This document shows positions 31,000 to 40,369 of a DNA stretch of 64,000 nucleotides, in pieces (within the stretch, counting starts at the first letter, position 1; every line of letters begins with the position of its first letter). The DNA is from Acidobacteriota bacterium (GTDB lineage Bacteria > Acidobacteriota > Thermoanaerobaculia > UBA5066), in the NCBI GenBank assembly GCA_029781975.1, contig JAKOVQ010000053.1:248001-312000 (forward strand), written 5' to 3'. The translations under genes were made by a program, and so were the position numbers. The notes under the pieces are model-generated. The model did no database searches and was not told where the DNA came from. It saw only the letters and a list, made by a program, of their open reading frames with translations.

Positions 31000-32784
31000 A
31001 TGGGCCTGACGGCGGGGACGACGCTCGGGCGCTACGAGCTGCGGACGAAGCTCGGGGCGGGCGGGATGGCCGAGGTGTGGGAGGCGTTCGACCAGAGCCT
31101 CCACAGGACCGTGGCGGTCAAGGTCGTCCTCGAGAACATGTCGGCGGACGAGGAGTTCCGCCAGCGCTTCCAGCGCGAGGCGCGCGTCGTCGCCGGGCTC
31201 CGCCACCGGAGCATCCTCGCCGTCTTCGACTTCGGGGAGGACCAGGGCCGGCCCTACCTCGTCATGCCGCTCATGACCGCGGGGCACCTCAGGGACCGGA
31301 TGCAAGGGGTGGTCTCCCCCGAGATGGCCGTCGTCTGGCTCCGGGAGATCGCCGAGGGCCTCGACCACGCGAACGCGCGGGGGATCGTCCACCGAGACGT
31401 GAAGCCCTCGAACGTCCTCGTCGACGCCGACGGCCACCTCACCCTCGCGGACTTCGGCCTCGCGCGGGACCTGAAGACCGGCTCCGGGGCGCTGACGGCC
31501 CCGGGCCTCGTCATGGGGACGGCGAACTACATCGCCCCGGAGCAGGCCCTGGGGCAGGACCTCGACGGCCGGTGCGACCAGTACGCCCTCGGCGTCATCG
31601 CCTTCGAGATGCTGACGGGGAAGCTGCCGTTCTCCGCGCCGACCTCGCTCCTGATGCTGAACAAGCACATCTCGGAGGCCCCTCCGAAGGCGACGAAGGT
31701 CAACCCGCAGCTCCCGCCCGCGGTCGACGACGTGATGCGCAAGGTCCTCGCGAAGACCGCGCCCGAGCGGTACCCGTCCTGCGTGGCGTTCGTCGACGCG
31801 CTCGAGAAGGCCATCCTCCCGATGACGGAGGCGATGGCCGTCGCCGGCCTTCCGCTCCGGGGGTCGGGCGAGGTCCCCCGGCCGCGGGCGAGCGCGTCGG
31901 ACGCGCCCGCCCGGGATCGCCGGCCGTCCGGCCCGGTCCGCCCGCCGGCGGCTCGTCCCGCTTCGGGGTCGGCTCCGTCGAGCTCGCCGGCCGGGGGCCG
32001 CGCCGGCGCGATCGTGGCGGCGCTCCTCGCCGGGCTCGTCCTGGCGACGGGCGGGTACTTCCTCTTCGGCCGCCTCCGCGACAAGGGGCTGCTCGGCCCC
32101 GTCGCCTCGCTCCTGGAGCCGCCGGCTCAGCCGACCCCCGCCGCCGGGGCGGAGGAGCCCGCCCGGCCCGCTGGCGGAGGCGCACCGGCGACCGCCGAGC
32201 AGCCGGTCCCCTCGACGGCGAGCGGGAACACCGCGGCCGCCACGACCGCCGCGGCCGCCGCGGCGCCGACCCCCGAGGAGCTCCCCGTCTCGGTCGTCGA
32301 GCAGGCGACCCCCGTCCCTGCCGCGGCATCGACGCCGGGAGCGGTCCCCTCTCCGATTCCGACTCCCGCCCCGGGGCTCTCTCCCGTCGCCCCGCCCGCT
32401 GGCGCCCTCGACCCGTCGAACCTCGACCGGTTCCAGGTCGCGCTCGTCAGGACCTATCCGGCCGGGAGCACGACGGCGGTCCTCGTCGGGCTGAAGGCGA
32501 TCCTCTCCTTCCGCGAGCCCGTCGACCTGCCGTCCGAGCCGGGGAGCGTCGTCTCGGCCGTCCTCCACGGCGCCTCCGGGGAGAAGGTCCTCCTCCGGCC
32601 GGGGACGCCGACGCCGGTCCAGCCGGCGCCGGCGCGCACCCGGACGGTGGAGCTCCTCGTCCCGCTCTCGGACGCCCTCGCCTCGCTGGCCGACCCGGCC
32701 TACGACACCATCCGGCTGAAGCTCGCCGTCGCGGGCCGGACCTTCGAGACCGAGGCGGTCATCCCCCCGCAGGCGCGGAAGTAG
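31000..32784 (+). CDS. Membrane-anchored PknB-type Ser/Thr protein kinase
   Basis: This 594-residue protein has an N-terminal kinase domain (about residues 10-275): P-loop LGAGGMAEVWEA, VAVK lysine, catalytic IVHRDVKPSNVLV, DFG in LADFGLARDL and the activation segment GTANYIAPEQAL. A linker rich in Pro/Ser/Arg leads to one membrane helix (AIVAALLAGLVLATGGYFLF, about 332-351). An Ala/Pro/Thr-rich stretch follows, then a C-terminal periplasmic domain (about 470-590) with no PASTA repeats. All catalytic residues are present. The external domain probably senses a signal or binds a partner. The upstream SPFH operon may share its transcript. A PP2C phosphatase that could oppose it is at 52595. Confidence 0.92.
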   Translation: MGLTAGTTLGRYELRTKLGAGGMAEVWEAFDQSLHRTVAVKVVLENMSADEEFRQRFQREARVVAGLRHRSILAVFDFGEDQGRPYLVMPLMTAGHLRDRMQGVVSPEMAVVWLREIAEGLDHANARGIVHRDVKPSNVLVDADGHLTLADFGLARDLKTGSGALTAPGLVMGTANYIAPEQALGQDLDGRCDQYALGVIAFEMLTGKLPFSAPTSLLMLNKHISEAPPKATKVNPQLPPAVDDVMRKVLAKTAPERYPSCVAFVDALEKAILPMTEAMAVAGLPLRGSGEVPRPRASASDAPARDRRPSGPVRPPAARPASGSAPSSSPAGGRAGAIVAALLAGLVLATGGYFLFGRLRDKGLLGPVASLLEPPAQPTPAAGAEEPARPAGGGAPATAEQPVPSTASGNTAAATTAAAAAAPTPEELPVSVVEQATPVPAAASTPGAVPSPIPTPAPGLSPVAPPAGALDPSNLDRFQVALVRTYPAGSTTAVLVGLKAILSFREPVDLPSEPGSVVSAVLHGASGEKVLLRPGTPTPVQPAPARTRTVELLVPLSDALASLADPAYDTIRLKLAVAGRTFETEAVIPPQARK

Positions 32785-32808
32785 GCGTCGGGGCTCACTC
32801 CTCGGGGC

Positions 32809-33807
32809 TCATTCCTTCGGAGGGGGGGCGGGGAGCTGGCCGGAGAGGGCCGTCATCCCGCTGAGGCCGCCCAGGCCCATCGTCTCGACCGCGCTCGACG
32901 GGACGATGACCATCGAGCCCTTCTCCTTGATCGCCTCGTACAGCATGTTCATCGCGCGGAGGTGAAGGGCGAGGGGCCTCCCCTCGTAGGCCTGCCCGGC
33001 CTTCACGAACCGCTCGGAGATCTCGGTCTCGGCCGTGCCGAGGATGATCCGGGCCTGCCGCTCGCGCTCCGCCTGGGCCTGGCGGCTCATGGCGTCCTCG
33101 AGCTCGGCGGGGATCTTCACGTCGCGGATCTCGACGGAGTTGACGGTGATCCCCCAGGGGTTCGTCTTCTCGTCGAGGATCTTCTGCAGCTCGCGCCCCA
33201 GCTGGTCGCGCTCGGTGATCATCTCGGCGAGCTGGTGCTTGCCGATCGACTCGCGCAGCGCCGTCTGCGCGGAGAAGAGGATGGCGTCGATGTAGTCGGA
33301 GACCTCGAGGACCGACTTCCGCGCGTCCCATACCGTCCAGAAGACGATGGCGTCGACGTTGACCGGCACGGTGTCCCGCGTGAGCGCCGACTCGGCCGTG
33401 ACGTCGGAGACCCTCACGCGCTGGTCGACGAGGTGGGAGACGACGTCGACGACCGGGACGACGGCGAAGAGGCCGGGGCCCTTCAGCCCCCGGAACTTCC
33501 CGAAGCGGAGGACGACGGCGCGCTCCCACTGCCGGGCGACCTTGAGCGAGAAGAGGAGGTAGAGGCCGACGAGGAGGGCGCCGAGGAACGGGAACGGGGA
33601 GGCCGTCACCCCCGAGGCGATCCCGCCGAGCGCGAGGCAGACGAAGAACGCGAGGAGGCCGATCTCCGAGACGACGCGGCGCGCGTCGGCGGCGGCGTCG
33701 CGCTTGCGTTGCTTGCGCTCGGCGGACTTCTCGAGCGGGCTCTTCGGCTCGGGCTCGGCCTCGAGGGCCTTGGCGGCGGCCTTCCTGATGGCTGCGATGG
33801 GGATCAC
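32809..33807 (-). CDS. Slipin/stomatin-like SPFH membrane protein
   Basis: This 332-residue protein has a charged N-terminus, two hydrophobic segments (about residues 47-68 and 72-88) and a stomatin-type SPFH domain: ERAVVLRFGKFRGLKGPGLF, VDQRVRVSDVTAESALTRDT, and NPWGITVNSVEIRDVKIPAE. The SRQAQAERERQARIILGTAE helix is strongly conserved in slipins. The GTG start at 33807 overlaps the stop of the upstream GntR regulator (GTGA), so it is the second gene of an autoregulated operon. This is the fourth SPFH protein within 7 kb. It belongs to a different branch from the HflK/C-like three. Confidence 0.9.
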   Translation of the reverse strand: MIPIAAIRKAAAKALEAEPEPKSPLEKSAERKQRKRDAAADARRVVSEIGLLAFFVCLALGGIASGVTASPFPFLGALLVGLYLLFSLKVARQWERAVVLRFGKFRGLKGPGLFAVVPVVDVVSHLVDQRVRVSDVTAESALTRDTVPVNVDAIVFWTVWDARKSVLEVSDYIDAILFSAQTALRESIGKHQLAEMITERDQLGRELQKILDEKTNPWGITVNSVEIRDVKIPAELEDAMSRQAQAERERQARIILGTAETEISERFVKAGQAYEGRPLALHLRAMNMLYEAIKEKGSMVIVPSSAVETMGLGGLSGMTALSGQLPAPPPKE

Positions 33808-34205
33808 GGCACCCTCCTTCGACTGCCGCCCGCCCGGGCCGAGAGGGCGTCGGCGACCTCGGCGCTCGAGAAGCCGTGAGAGCCGGCCCGCGCCAGGAAC
33901 TCGTCGATCAGCTGCTCCAGGGCCTTCCGCCGCTCGGCGGCGCTCTCGGAGCCGGACCGGGCCGCGACGAACGTCCCGGTCCCCTGCTGCGTCTCCACGA
34001 TCCCCCGGATCTCCATCTCACGGTACGCCTTCGCCACCGTGTTGAGGTTCACCTCGAGGTCCACGGCGAGCTGCCGGACGGTCGGCAGCTGGGTCCCGGG
34101 GTGGAGGCGCCCGTCGGCCACCGCCAGGAGGACCTGGTCGATGATCTGCCGGTAGAAGGGGACCCCGGAGCCGGTGTCGAGGCGGAACGGGACGGTGGTC
34201 GTCAT
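33804..34205 (-). CDS. GntR-family (YtrA-type) transcriptional regulator
   Basis: This 133-residue regulator has an N-terminal GntR winged helix (VPFYRQIIDQVLLAVADGRL, LPTVRQLAVDLEVNLNTVAK, GIVETQQGTGTFVA) and only a short helical C-terminal tail (about residues 88-130). That is the architecture of the YtrA subfamily, which often controls membrane or transport genes in the same operon. The ATG at 34205 lies 15 bases from a perfect 13-bp inverted repeat (34221-34250) that is the obvious operator. It is translationally coupled to the slipin gene, so it probably represses itself and the slipin until an unknown ligand or cue releases it. Confidence 0.92.
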   Translation of the reverse strand: MTTTVPFRLDTGSGVPFYRQIIDQVLLAVADGRLHPGTQLPTVRQLAVDLEVNLNTVAKAYREMEIRGIVETQQGTGTFVAARSGSESAAERRKALEQLIDEFLARAGSHGFSSAEVADALSARAGGSRRRVP

Positions 34206-34220
34206 GGCGTCCCCCGGGTC

Positions 34221-34250
34221 TCTATTGTCATAGTTGACTATGACAATAGA
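34221..34250. promoter_or_regulatory. Perfect palindromic operator of the GntR-slipin operon
   Basis: The arms tctattgtcatag (34221-34233) and ctatgacaataga (34238-34250) are exact inverted repeats around ttga. The site is strikingly AT-rich for this genome and sits 16-45 bases upstream of the GntR start codon, so it probably overlaps the promoter. Self-binding by the YtrA-type regulator is inferred from this placement. Confidence 0.85.
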
Positions 34251-34369
34251 AATATGGGGCGGCGCCGGGCCCCTGTCAAGGGGTCCGGCCGTCTCCGCGA
34301 GCGCCGCCCGCCGCCGCCCGCCAGACCCGTCAGCGCTCCTCGGCGCTCCTCAGCGCCCGTCAGCGCGCG

Positions 34370-35389
34370 TCAGCGATAGAGCTCGCGGATCGTCGGGATC
34401 AGGTAGTCCTGGAACGCCCGGTCGAGGTCGAACCGGGGGGAGAAGCCCCAGTCGGCCCGCGCGGCCGAGTCGTCGACGTCCGCGGGCCACGAGTCGACGA
34501 TCCCCTGTCGCTTCACGTCGACCTTCGTCGTGATCTCGGCGCCCGGGAAGGCGGCCTCGACGATCTGGCGGACCTCCTCGGCCGAGGGGTTGAACGCCCC
34601 GATGTTGTAGACCGTCCGCGTCAGCCTCTCCCGGGGCGCGGCCGCGAGCGCCAGGAGGGCCTCGACCGCGTCCGGCATCGCCATGAACGGGATCCGCGTG
34701 TCGGGTCTGACGAAGCAGGCGTACGGCTTGTGCTGCGCGGCGGCGTGGATCATCTCGGGCGCGTAGTCCGACGTGCCGCCCGACGGGACCGTGACCGCCG
34801 AGATGAGGCCGGGGAAGCGGATGCAGCGGAAGTCGACCTTCCCGGAGAGGGTCTCGGCCGCGAGCTGCTTGTAGTGGCGCGAGTAGTAGCGCCCCAGGTG
34901 CTCGCAGTAGAGCTTGTTGCACCCGTACATCGTCGTCGGCTCGTTGAAGTCGTCCTCCTTCACCTTGCCCGCGCGCGCCTTGGCGCCGAGGTCGGGGAGG
35001 CCGTAGGCGGCGATGGACGACGGGTAGAGGAACGTGACCGGGCGGCCGTGGGACTCCCCCTGCTTCTGGGCGAACTCGAGGAGCTGCATCGTCCCCTCGA
35101 CGTTCACCTGGTGGGCGGTCGTCGGGGTGAACTCGCTCCGGGTGGAGAGGAGCGCCGCGAGGTGGTAGACGTGGTCGACCTCGTACTCCGAGAGGATCCG
35201 CTCGAGGAGGTTGGTGTCGAGGATCGAGCCCGCGAACTGCCTCTGGACCAGGCGGGCGAGCTCGCCTTCGAGCGGCTTGAGGTCGAGGGTGACGACCGGG
35301 TGGTTCCCGGCGTCGGCGAGGCGGCGGATCAGTCCGTGGCCGATCTCGCCGCTGGCGCCGGTGATCAGGACGACGGGCTTGCGCAGCAC
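34370..35389 (-). CDS. SDR-family NAD-dependent dehydrogenase/epimerase, L-threonine 3-dehydrogenase-like
   Basis: This 339-residue extended short-chain dehydrogenase has the nucleotide motif TGASGEIGHGL near residue 9, YHLAALLST (about 77), serine in PSSIAAYGLPD (about 126) and catalytic YGCNK (about 156). The block PGLISAVTVPSGGTSDYAPE (about 190-210) resembles the substrate loop of SDR-type L-threonine dehydrogenases. A sugar-nucleotide epimerase cannot be excluded. The start ATG is at 35389. It is divergent from the propeller-kinase gene and stands alone on its strand; the GntR gene downstream has its own promoter. Confidence 0.8.
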   Translation of the reverse strand: MLRKPVVLITGASGEIGHGLIRRLADAGNHPVVTLDLKPLEGELARLVQRQFAGSILDTNLLERILSEYEVDHVYHLAALLSTRSEFTPTTAHQVNVEGTMQLLEFAQKQGESHGRPVTFLYPSSIAAYGLPDLGAKARAGKVKEDDFNEPTTMYGCNKLYCEHLGRYYSRHYKQLAAETLSGKVDFRCIRFPGLISAVTVPSGGTSDYAPEMIHAAAQHKPYACFVRPDTRIPFMAMPDAVEALLALAAAPRERLTRTVYNIGAFNPSAEEVRQIVEAAFPGAEITTKVDVKRQGIVDSWPADVDDSAARADWGFSPRFDLDRAFQDYLIPTIRELYR

Positions 35390-35520
35390 GATGCCTCCTC
35401 GGCGGCCCTGGGGCCGGAGGGAGACGCTAGCACGCCGTCCCCGGCGGAGCGGCGCTAAGATGACCGATCGACCTGCGACTGCCCGCCCTCGCCGTCGCCG
35501 CCCTCCTCGCCGCGCCCGCC

Positions 35521-38500
35521 GTGGCGCAGCGCCCGGCGCTGCGCGTCTACTCGATCCCGGACGGCCTGAAGTACGCGCAGGCCTTCGCGGTCGTCCAGAC
35601 CTCCTCCGGGTTCGTCTGGGTCGGGACCTCCTACGGCGTGAGCCGGTACGACGGCCGCGAGTTCGCGAACCTGACCCGTTCCGACGGCCTGCCCCACGAC
35701 TCGGTCACCGCCATCGGCGACGGCCGCGACGGGACGGTCTGGCTGGTGACCCAGGAGGGGCTCGCCCGGGTCGCCGCCGAGGCGGGGCCGGACGGGGAGC
35801 CGCGCGTCCTGCCGCTCCCTCGGGCCCTCGTCCCTCTCGCCCGCGGGATCCGGCTCGTCCTGCCGACGCCCGGCGGCCTCTGGCTCCTCTCTCGCGACGG
35901 GCTTCGCCGGCTCCGGGGGGACCGTCTCGAGCCGGTCCCGCTCCCGCCCGGCTTCGCGCCCGAACGGGTCGTCTCGCTCGGCCCCGGCGCGGACGACTCG
36001 GTCTGGCTGGCCGGCGGCGGCGCCCTGGCGCGCGCGGGGGGCGCGGCCGCCGGGATCGTCCGGGTCGACCCCGTCCTCGGAGAGCCCGTCTGCGCGGTCG
36101 AGTCGGGCGGCGAGATCGTGGTCGTGGCGAAGGAGGGGACCGGGCGCCTCTCCGGCGGCTCGGTCCTCCCGGACCCGTCCTGGGGTCTCCCTCCCGGTCT
36201 CGACCCCGAGTCGGCCGTGGCCGCGGGTGACGCGATCGTCGTGACGACGGCCGCGAGCGGCCTGGCGGTGCTCCGGCGCGGCGCGCCGCCGATCCGCCTC
36301 GGGAGCCGGGAGGGGCTCCCCTCCGACGCGGTGAACGGCGCCTGCGTCGACTCGGACGGCCTCATCTGGGCCGCCACCGAGGCGGGGCTCGTCAAGGTCT
36401 TCGACCTCTCCGTCCGCTCGTTCCCGGCGCATCCCCCCGAGATCGGGCCGGCCGTCTACGCCGTCGCGCCCGTCGGCTCGGACGACGCCTGGCTCGGCCA
36501 CTCGGAGGGGCTGTCGCGGCTGCGAGGCGGGCGCGCCGAGCGGGTGGAGGGGGTCACGACCTCCGTCTGGTCGGTCCTCCCCCTCCCCGGGGGCGACGTC
36601 CTCGCCGCCACGAGGCACGGCCTGGTCCACGTCTCCGGCGGCTCGGTCCGCCGGATGCCGGGTCTCCCGCGGGCCGGCGTCGGGCGCGTCTTCGGCCTGC
36701 TCCGGGCCCCCGACGGCCGGATCTGGGCGACCACGATCGACGGCGCCGTCCGCTTCCGGTGGGACGCGAGGGGAGGAGGGCCGGTCGACGTGGAGCTCTT
36801 CGACGAGTTCCGGGGCGAGCCGCTCGGCGAGACCCGCGGCCTCTCGGCAGACGCGGGGGGCGCCGTCTTCGTCGGCACCGATTCCGGGCGCGTCTTCCGG
36901 TACGCGAACGGGGCGCTCGAGCGGTTCGGAGCGGAGGCGGGGCTCGCGGGGCGGACCTGCCGCGTCGTCCTCGCCCGTCCCGAGGGGCTCTGGATCGGGA
37001 CCGATGCCGGCGTCCTCCTCCTCGCGGACGGCGTCGCCCGTCCGCTCGACGCCCTCAACCGGCAGCTCGACGACCGCTACGTCTCGGCGATGGCCCCGTC
37101 CGGGGACGGAGGCGTCTGGCTGGCGACCACGTACGGCGTCGCCCTGGTGAAGGGGACGGAGGTCGTCGACCGCCTCGGCTACGACTCCGGTCTCGCCGGC
37201 CCGAGCACGACGGCCGAGAACGGCGTGGCGACGGGGCCCGACGGACGGGTCTGGATCGGCATGGACGGAGGGGTGACCGTGGTCGACCCGCGCCACCGCC
37301 ACCGGGCGAGCCCGGCGCCGAGGATCGCGATCCGGTCGGCGCGGGACCGGGCGGGGAACCCCGTCCCGCCCGGGGCGAAGGTCCCCTGGCGCGCCGCCTC
37401 CATCACGTTCGCCTACCGGTCGCCGACCTTCTGGTCCGAGGAGCGGACCACCTTCTCGGAACGCCTCCTGGGGTACGAGTCGGCCTGGTCGGCGCCCCAC
37501 CGGGCGGCAGGACAGCGTTACACCAACCTTCCTCCGGGCGACTACCTCCTCGAGGTGCGTGCGGTCTCCGCGTCCGGCCGCGTCAGCGACGGTCCCGCGT
37601 CCCTCGCCTTCTCGGTGGCGGCCCCCTGGTGGCGGACGACGGCGGCGCGGACCGGCGCGGCCCTCCTCCTCGTCCTCGCGGTCTGGGGCGCCGTGAGGGT
37701 GCGGACGGCCGCGTTGCAGGCGCGGACGCGCGAGCTCGAGGCCGGGATCGCCGCGCGGACGCGCGAGCTCTCGGAGGCGAACGCCCGCCTGGTCGAGGCG
37801 CGGGACCGGGTCGAGGAGCTGGTCGCGAACGCGGGCCGGGCGCAGGAAGACCTCGAGGCGTGGGCCGAGGGGGCGGCGCACCAGGTCGCGGAGGCCCTCG
37901 GGAGCCCGCCCCTCGGCGTCTTTCGAGTCGACGCGGGGCGGCCGGTCAGGCTCGCCGGGCCGCCGGTCCCGCTCGCGAGCGACGTCGTCGCCGCCGCGGA
38001 CCAGGGCTCGTCGCCCGTCGAGGCGTCGCCGGGAGGAGGCCTGGCGATCGCCGCCCGTGGGGCGGCGGGCGAGCTCGTCGGCGTCGTGGCCGTCCCGGCC
38101 GGGGGGCCGCCGGTCGGGGCGGAGGGACGGAGGCTCCTCCTCGCCTTCGCCCGCCAGCTCGGGGGGGCGCTGGAGACGCGGGCGCTGAGGGGGCGCCTCC
38201 AGGCGGCGCGGAGCGCCCGGGCCGGCGCGAGGCGCGAGCTCCTCGGACGGGGGGTGACCCTCGCCGGCGTCTGCCCGTCCTGCCGGCGCTGCTTCGACGC
38301 CGCGGAGGGGAGCTGCCCCGACGACGGGCTGGCGCTGGAGTCTCCGGGCCTCGTCCCCCTGCGGGTCCGCGAGCGCTACCGGCTCGAGCGGATCCTCGGG
38401 GAAGGAGGGATGGGGACGGTCTACCTCGCCGTCGACGAACGGCTCGGCCGCGAGGTGGCCCTCAAGGTGATCCAGCCCGAGCGGTTCGAGGAGCCGGGCA

Positions 38501-39237
38501 TGCGCGTCCGCTTCGAGCGCGAGGCGAACGCGGTGGCGAGGATCCAGCACCCGGGAGTCGTCGATCTGCACGACAGCGGGGAGCTTCCCGACGGCGCCGT
38601 CTACCTCGTCATGGAGAGGCTCGTCGGGCGGGACCTCGCCACGGTCCTCGCGGCCGACGGCCGCGGGACCCCCGCGCAGGTGGCGTCGCTCGTCTCCCAG
38701 GCCGCCTCGGCCCTCGCGGCGGCGCACGCGAGCGGGGTCGTCCACCGCGACGTCAAGCCCGCGAACCTCTTCCTCGTCCCTTCCGGCGCCGGGTTCCGGG
38801 TGAAGGTGCTCGACTTCGGCCTCGCCAAGCCGCTCGGCCCCGACGACGCCCTGACCCGGACCGGGATGCTCGTCGGGACGCCCGCGTACATGGCGCCCGA
38901 GCAGGTCAACGGACAGCGGGTCACGCCCGCGACGGACCTCTACTCCCTCGCGGCGGTCGGCTGGGAGGCGCTCACCGGCCGTCGCCTGATCGAGGCGGCC
39001 GGCCTCGGCGACATCTTCACGGCGATCTCCTCGGGCGTTCCCCCGGCGCCCTCCGCCCTTCGCGAGGGGCTTCCGAAGGAGGTCGACGCCGCGTTCCTCG
39101 CGGGCCTCGCGCGGGACCCGGCGACGAGGCCCGCGGACGTCACCGCCTGGGCCGCCGGGCTCGCGGCCTCCCTGGAGGCGGTGCCGGCCGCCGAGCCGGG
39201 CTGGTCGAGCCTGACCGGGGAGCCGCTCCCGGGCTGA
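35521..39237 (+). CDS. Beta-propeller sensor fused to a Ser/Thr protein kinase
   Basis: This protein has 1238 residues from the GTG at 35521. Residues to about 600 hold repeated Reg_prop-type blades ([50 protein letters not shown]), then a Y_Y_Y domain (about 610-695, ending in [20 protein letters not shown]), one membrane helix (about 706-727) and a coiled coil. A GAF-like region (about 790-900), a Cys4 ribbon (CPSCRRC then CPDDG, about 917-935) and a kinase domain (about 950-1215) follow. The kinase has [37 protein letters not shown] and [10 protein letters not shown], so it looks active. The signal peptide lies mostly upstream of this GTG, where only non-standard starts exist in frame; an ATG at 35460 is out of frame by one base. 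Confidence 0.88.
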   Translation: MAQRPALRVYSIPDGLKYAQAFAVVQTSSGFVWVGTSYGVSRYDGREFANLTRSDGLPHDSVTAIGDGRDGTVWLVTQEGLARVAAEAGPDGEPRVLPLPRALVPLARGIRLVLPTPGGLWLLSRDGLRRLRGDRLEPVPLPPGFAPERVVSLGPGADDSVWLAGGGALARAGGAAAGIVRVDPVLGEPVCAVESGGEIVVVAKEGTGRLSGGSVLPDPSWGLPPGLDPESAVAAGDAIVVTTAASGLAVLRRGAPPIRLGSREGLPSDAVNGACVDSDGLIWAATEAGLVKVFDLSVRSFPAHPPEIGPAVYAVAPVGSDDAWLGHSEGLSRLRGGRAERVEGVTTSVWSVLPLPGGDVLAATRHGLVHVSGGSVRRMPGLPRAGVGRVFGLLRAPDGRIWATTIDGAVRFRWDARGGGPVDVELFDEFRGEPLGETRGLSADAGGAVFVGTDSGRVFRYANGALERFGAEAGLAGRTCRVVLARPEGLWIGTDAGVLLLADGVARPLDALNRQLDDRYVSAMAPSGDGGVWLATTYGVALVKGTEVVDRLGYDSGLAGPSTTAENGVATGPDGRVWIGMDGGVTVVDPRHRHRASPAPRIAIRSARDRAGNPVPPGAKVPWRAASITFAYRSPTFWSEERTTFSERLLGYESAWSAPHRAAGQRYTNLPPGDYLLEVRAVSASGRVSDGPASLAFSVAAPWWRTTAARTGAALLLVLAVWGAVRVRTAALQARTRELEAGIAARTRELSEANARLVEARDRVEELVANAGRAQEDLEAWAEGAAHQVAEALGSPPLGVFRVDAGRPVRLAGPPVPLASDVVAAADQGSSPVEASPGGGLAIAARGAAGELVGVVAVPAGGPPVGAEGRRLLLAFARQLGGALETRALRGRLQAARSARAGARRELLGRGVTLAGVCPSCRRCFDAAEGSCPDDGLALESPGLVPLRVRERYRLERILGEGGMGTVYLAVDERLGREVALKVIQPERFEEPGMRVRFEREANAVARIQHPGVVDLHDSGELPDGAVYLVMERLVGRDLATVLAADGRGTPAQVASLVSQAASALAAAHASGVVHRDVKPANLFLVPSGAGFRVKVLDFGLAKPLGPDDALTRTGMLVGTPAYMAPEQVNGQRVTPATDLYSLAAVGWEALTGRRLIEAAGLGDIFTAISSGVPPAPSALREGLPKEVDAAFLAGLARDPATRPADVTAWAAGLAASLEAVPAAEPGWSSLTGEPLPG

Positions 39238-39326
39238 CCTCCCGCCCCGAGGGGCCCCGGTCGCCTCGGTCCGGAGGCGCTCGTGGCGTAAAGTGGGGTC
39301 TCCTCTCCGACGGCTGGAGGTGACGC

Positions 39327-40307
39327 ATGAGACCGACGATCCGGAACCGCTTCCCGACGCTTCTCCTCGCGGGAGCGATCGGCCTCGCCGGGCTGGCCGA
39401 GGCGCAGCCCGAGCGTGGCGTCACGCTCTACGCCGGGGTCCACGCGACCGGACCGAGCCAGACCTTCTCCTACGACATCGCGGACCTGGGCGCGACCCCG
39501 TTCGGGGCGAATCGCGCCCGGTCGGTCGACGTCGACCCCGGCTGCACGGCGGTCCTCTTCGAGTACCGGGGATACCGGGGCCGGAGCATCGAGCTCCACG
39601 AGCGGGACAACGACCTCGGGAACACCCGCCTCGGGAGGGACACGGCCTCCTCGCTCCGCGTCGACTGCGGGGGCGAAGGCTGGGGCCCGGGACAGGGGCG
39701 CCGCCCGCGGGAACGGCGCGGCGTGACCCTCTTCAGGGACCGGGACCTCTCCGGCCCGTCCCAGACGTTCGATCGCGACGTCCCCGACCTCTCGCGGACC
39801 CCGTTCGGATCGGGGCGGGCCAGCTCGGTCGACGTCGCCCCGGGCTGCGTGGCCATCCTCTTCGCCGACCCCTTCTTCCGGGGGCGCTCGACGACGTTCC
39901 GCGAGGCCGACCGAAACCTGCGGAACACGCCGGTCGGCGAGGACACGACCGCGTCCCTCCGGGTGGACTGCGGCGGACGGGGCGGCGGGCGCCCCGACGG
40001 CGACTGGGACCGCGGCGAGCAGCCGTGGGGCGGAGGGAACGGAGGAAGGGGAGCGGTCCTCTACCGCGATCGCGACGGGAGGGGCCCCGCCTTCTTCGTG
40101 GACCGCGACATCCCGGACCTGGCCCGGACGCCGTTCGGGTCGGGCCAGGCCAGCTCGATCGACGTCACCCCCGGGTGCCTGGCCACCCTCTTCGCCGACC
40201 CCAACTACCGGGGGCGCTCGACCACGTTCCGGGAGCGCGACAACAACCTCGGCAACACTCCGGTCGGCGAGGACACCGCGGCGTCGATCCGGATCTCCTG
40301 CCGGTAG
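39327..40307 (+). CDS. Secreted protein with three beta/gamma-crystallin-like domains
   Basis: This 326-residue protein has a Sec signal (about residues 10-26, ending AEAQP). It then has three ~85-residue repeats, each opening with VTLYAGVHATGPSQTF, VTLFRDRDLSGPSQTF or AVLYRDRDGRGPAFFV and closing with a turn such as GEDTTASLRVDCG. Within a repeat, the halves FEYRGYRGRS and FADPNYRGRSTTF show the Greek-key tyrosine/glycine pattern of microbial beta/gamma-crystallins. The DTxxS turns partly match the calcium-binding motif of that family. Gly/Arg/Pro-rich linkers separate the repeats. One cysteine pair per repeat (PGC and DCG) could form disulfides. A good GGAGG site precedes the ATG. Function is unknown; calcium-dependent stability is possible. 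Confidence 0.8.
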   Translation: MRPTIRNRFPTLLLAGAIGLAGLAEAQPERGVTLYAGVHATGPSQTFSYDIADLGATPFGANRARSVDVDPGCTAVLFEYRGYRGRSIELHERDNDLGNTRLGRDTASSLRVDCGGEGWGPGQGRRPRERRGVTLFRDRDLSGPSQTFDRDVPDLSRTPFGSGRASSVDVAPGCVAILFADPFFRGRSTTFREADRNLRNTPVGEDTTASLRVDCGGRGGGRPDGDWDRGEQPWGGGNGGRGAVLYRDRDGRGPAFFVDRDIPDLARTPFGSGQASSIDVTPGCLATLFADPNYRGRSTTFRERDNNLGNTPVGEDTAASIRISCR

Positions 40308-40342
40308 GGGGACCGGCCGGCCCGAGCCCCGGGAGGAGAGAC

Positions 40343-40369
40343 GGCGCGCCGCCGGACCGGCGGCGCGCC
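40343..40369. terminator. Two-way terminator hairpin between convergent genes
   Basis: Perfect 13-bp arms (ggcgcgccgccgg and ccggcggcgcgcc) around one base lie between the crystallin-like gene and the aminotransferase gene, and the hairpin touches the latter's stop codon. No T-run follows on either strand, so termination by the stem alone is inferred. Confidence 0.65.

Noticed and set aside
34221-34250. The GntR operator as another Crp/Fnr box
   Set aside because: It contains GTCAT and ATGAC, but in the opposite order and with a different spacing from the boxes at 23838 and 26757.
35455-38745. A 1096-codon minus-strand open frame opposite the propeller-kinase gene
   Set aside because: High GC leaves few stops. 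The translation is Arg/Gly/Asp-rich without motifs, and the opposite frame codes recognised domains.
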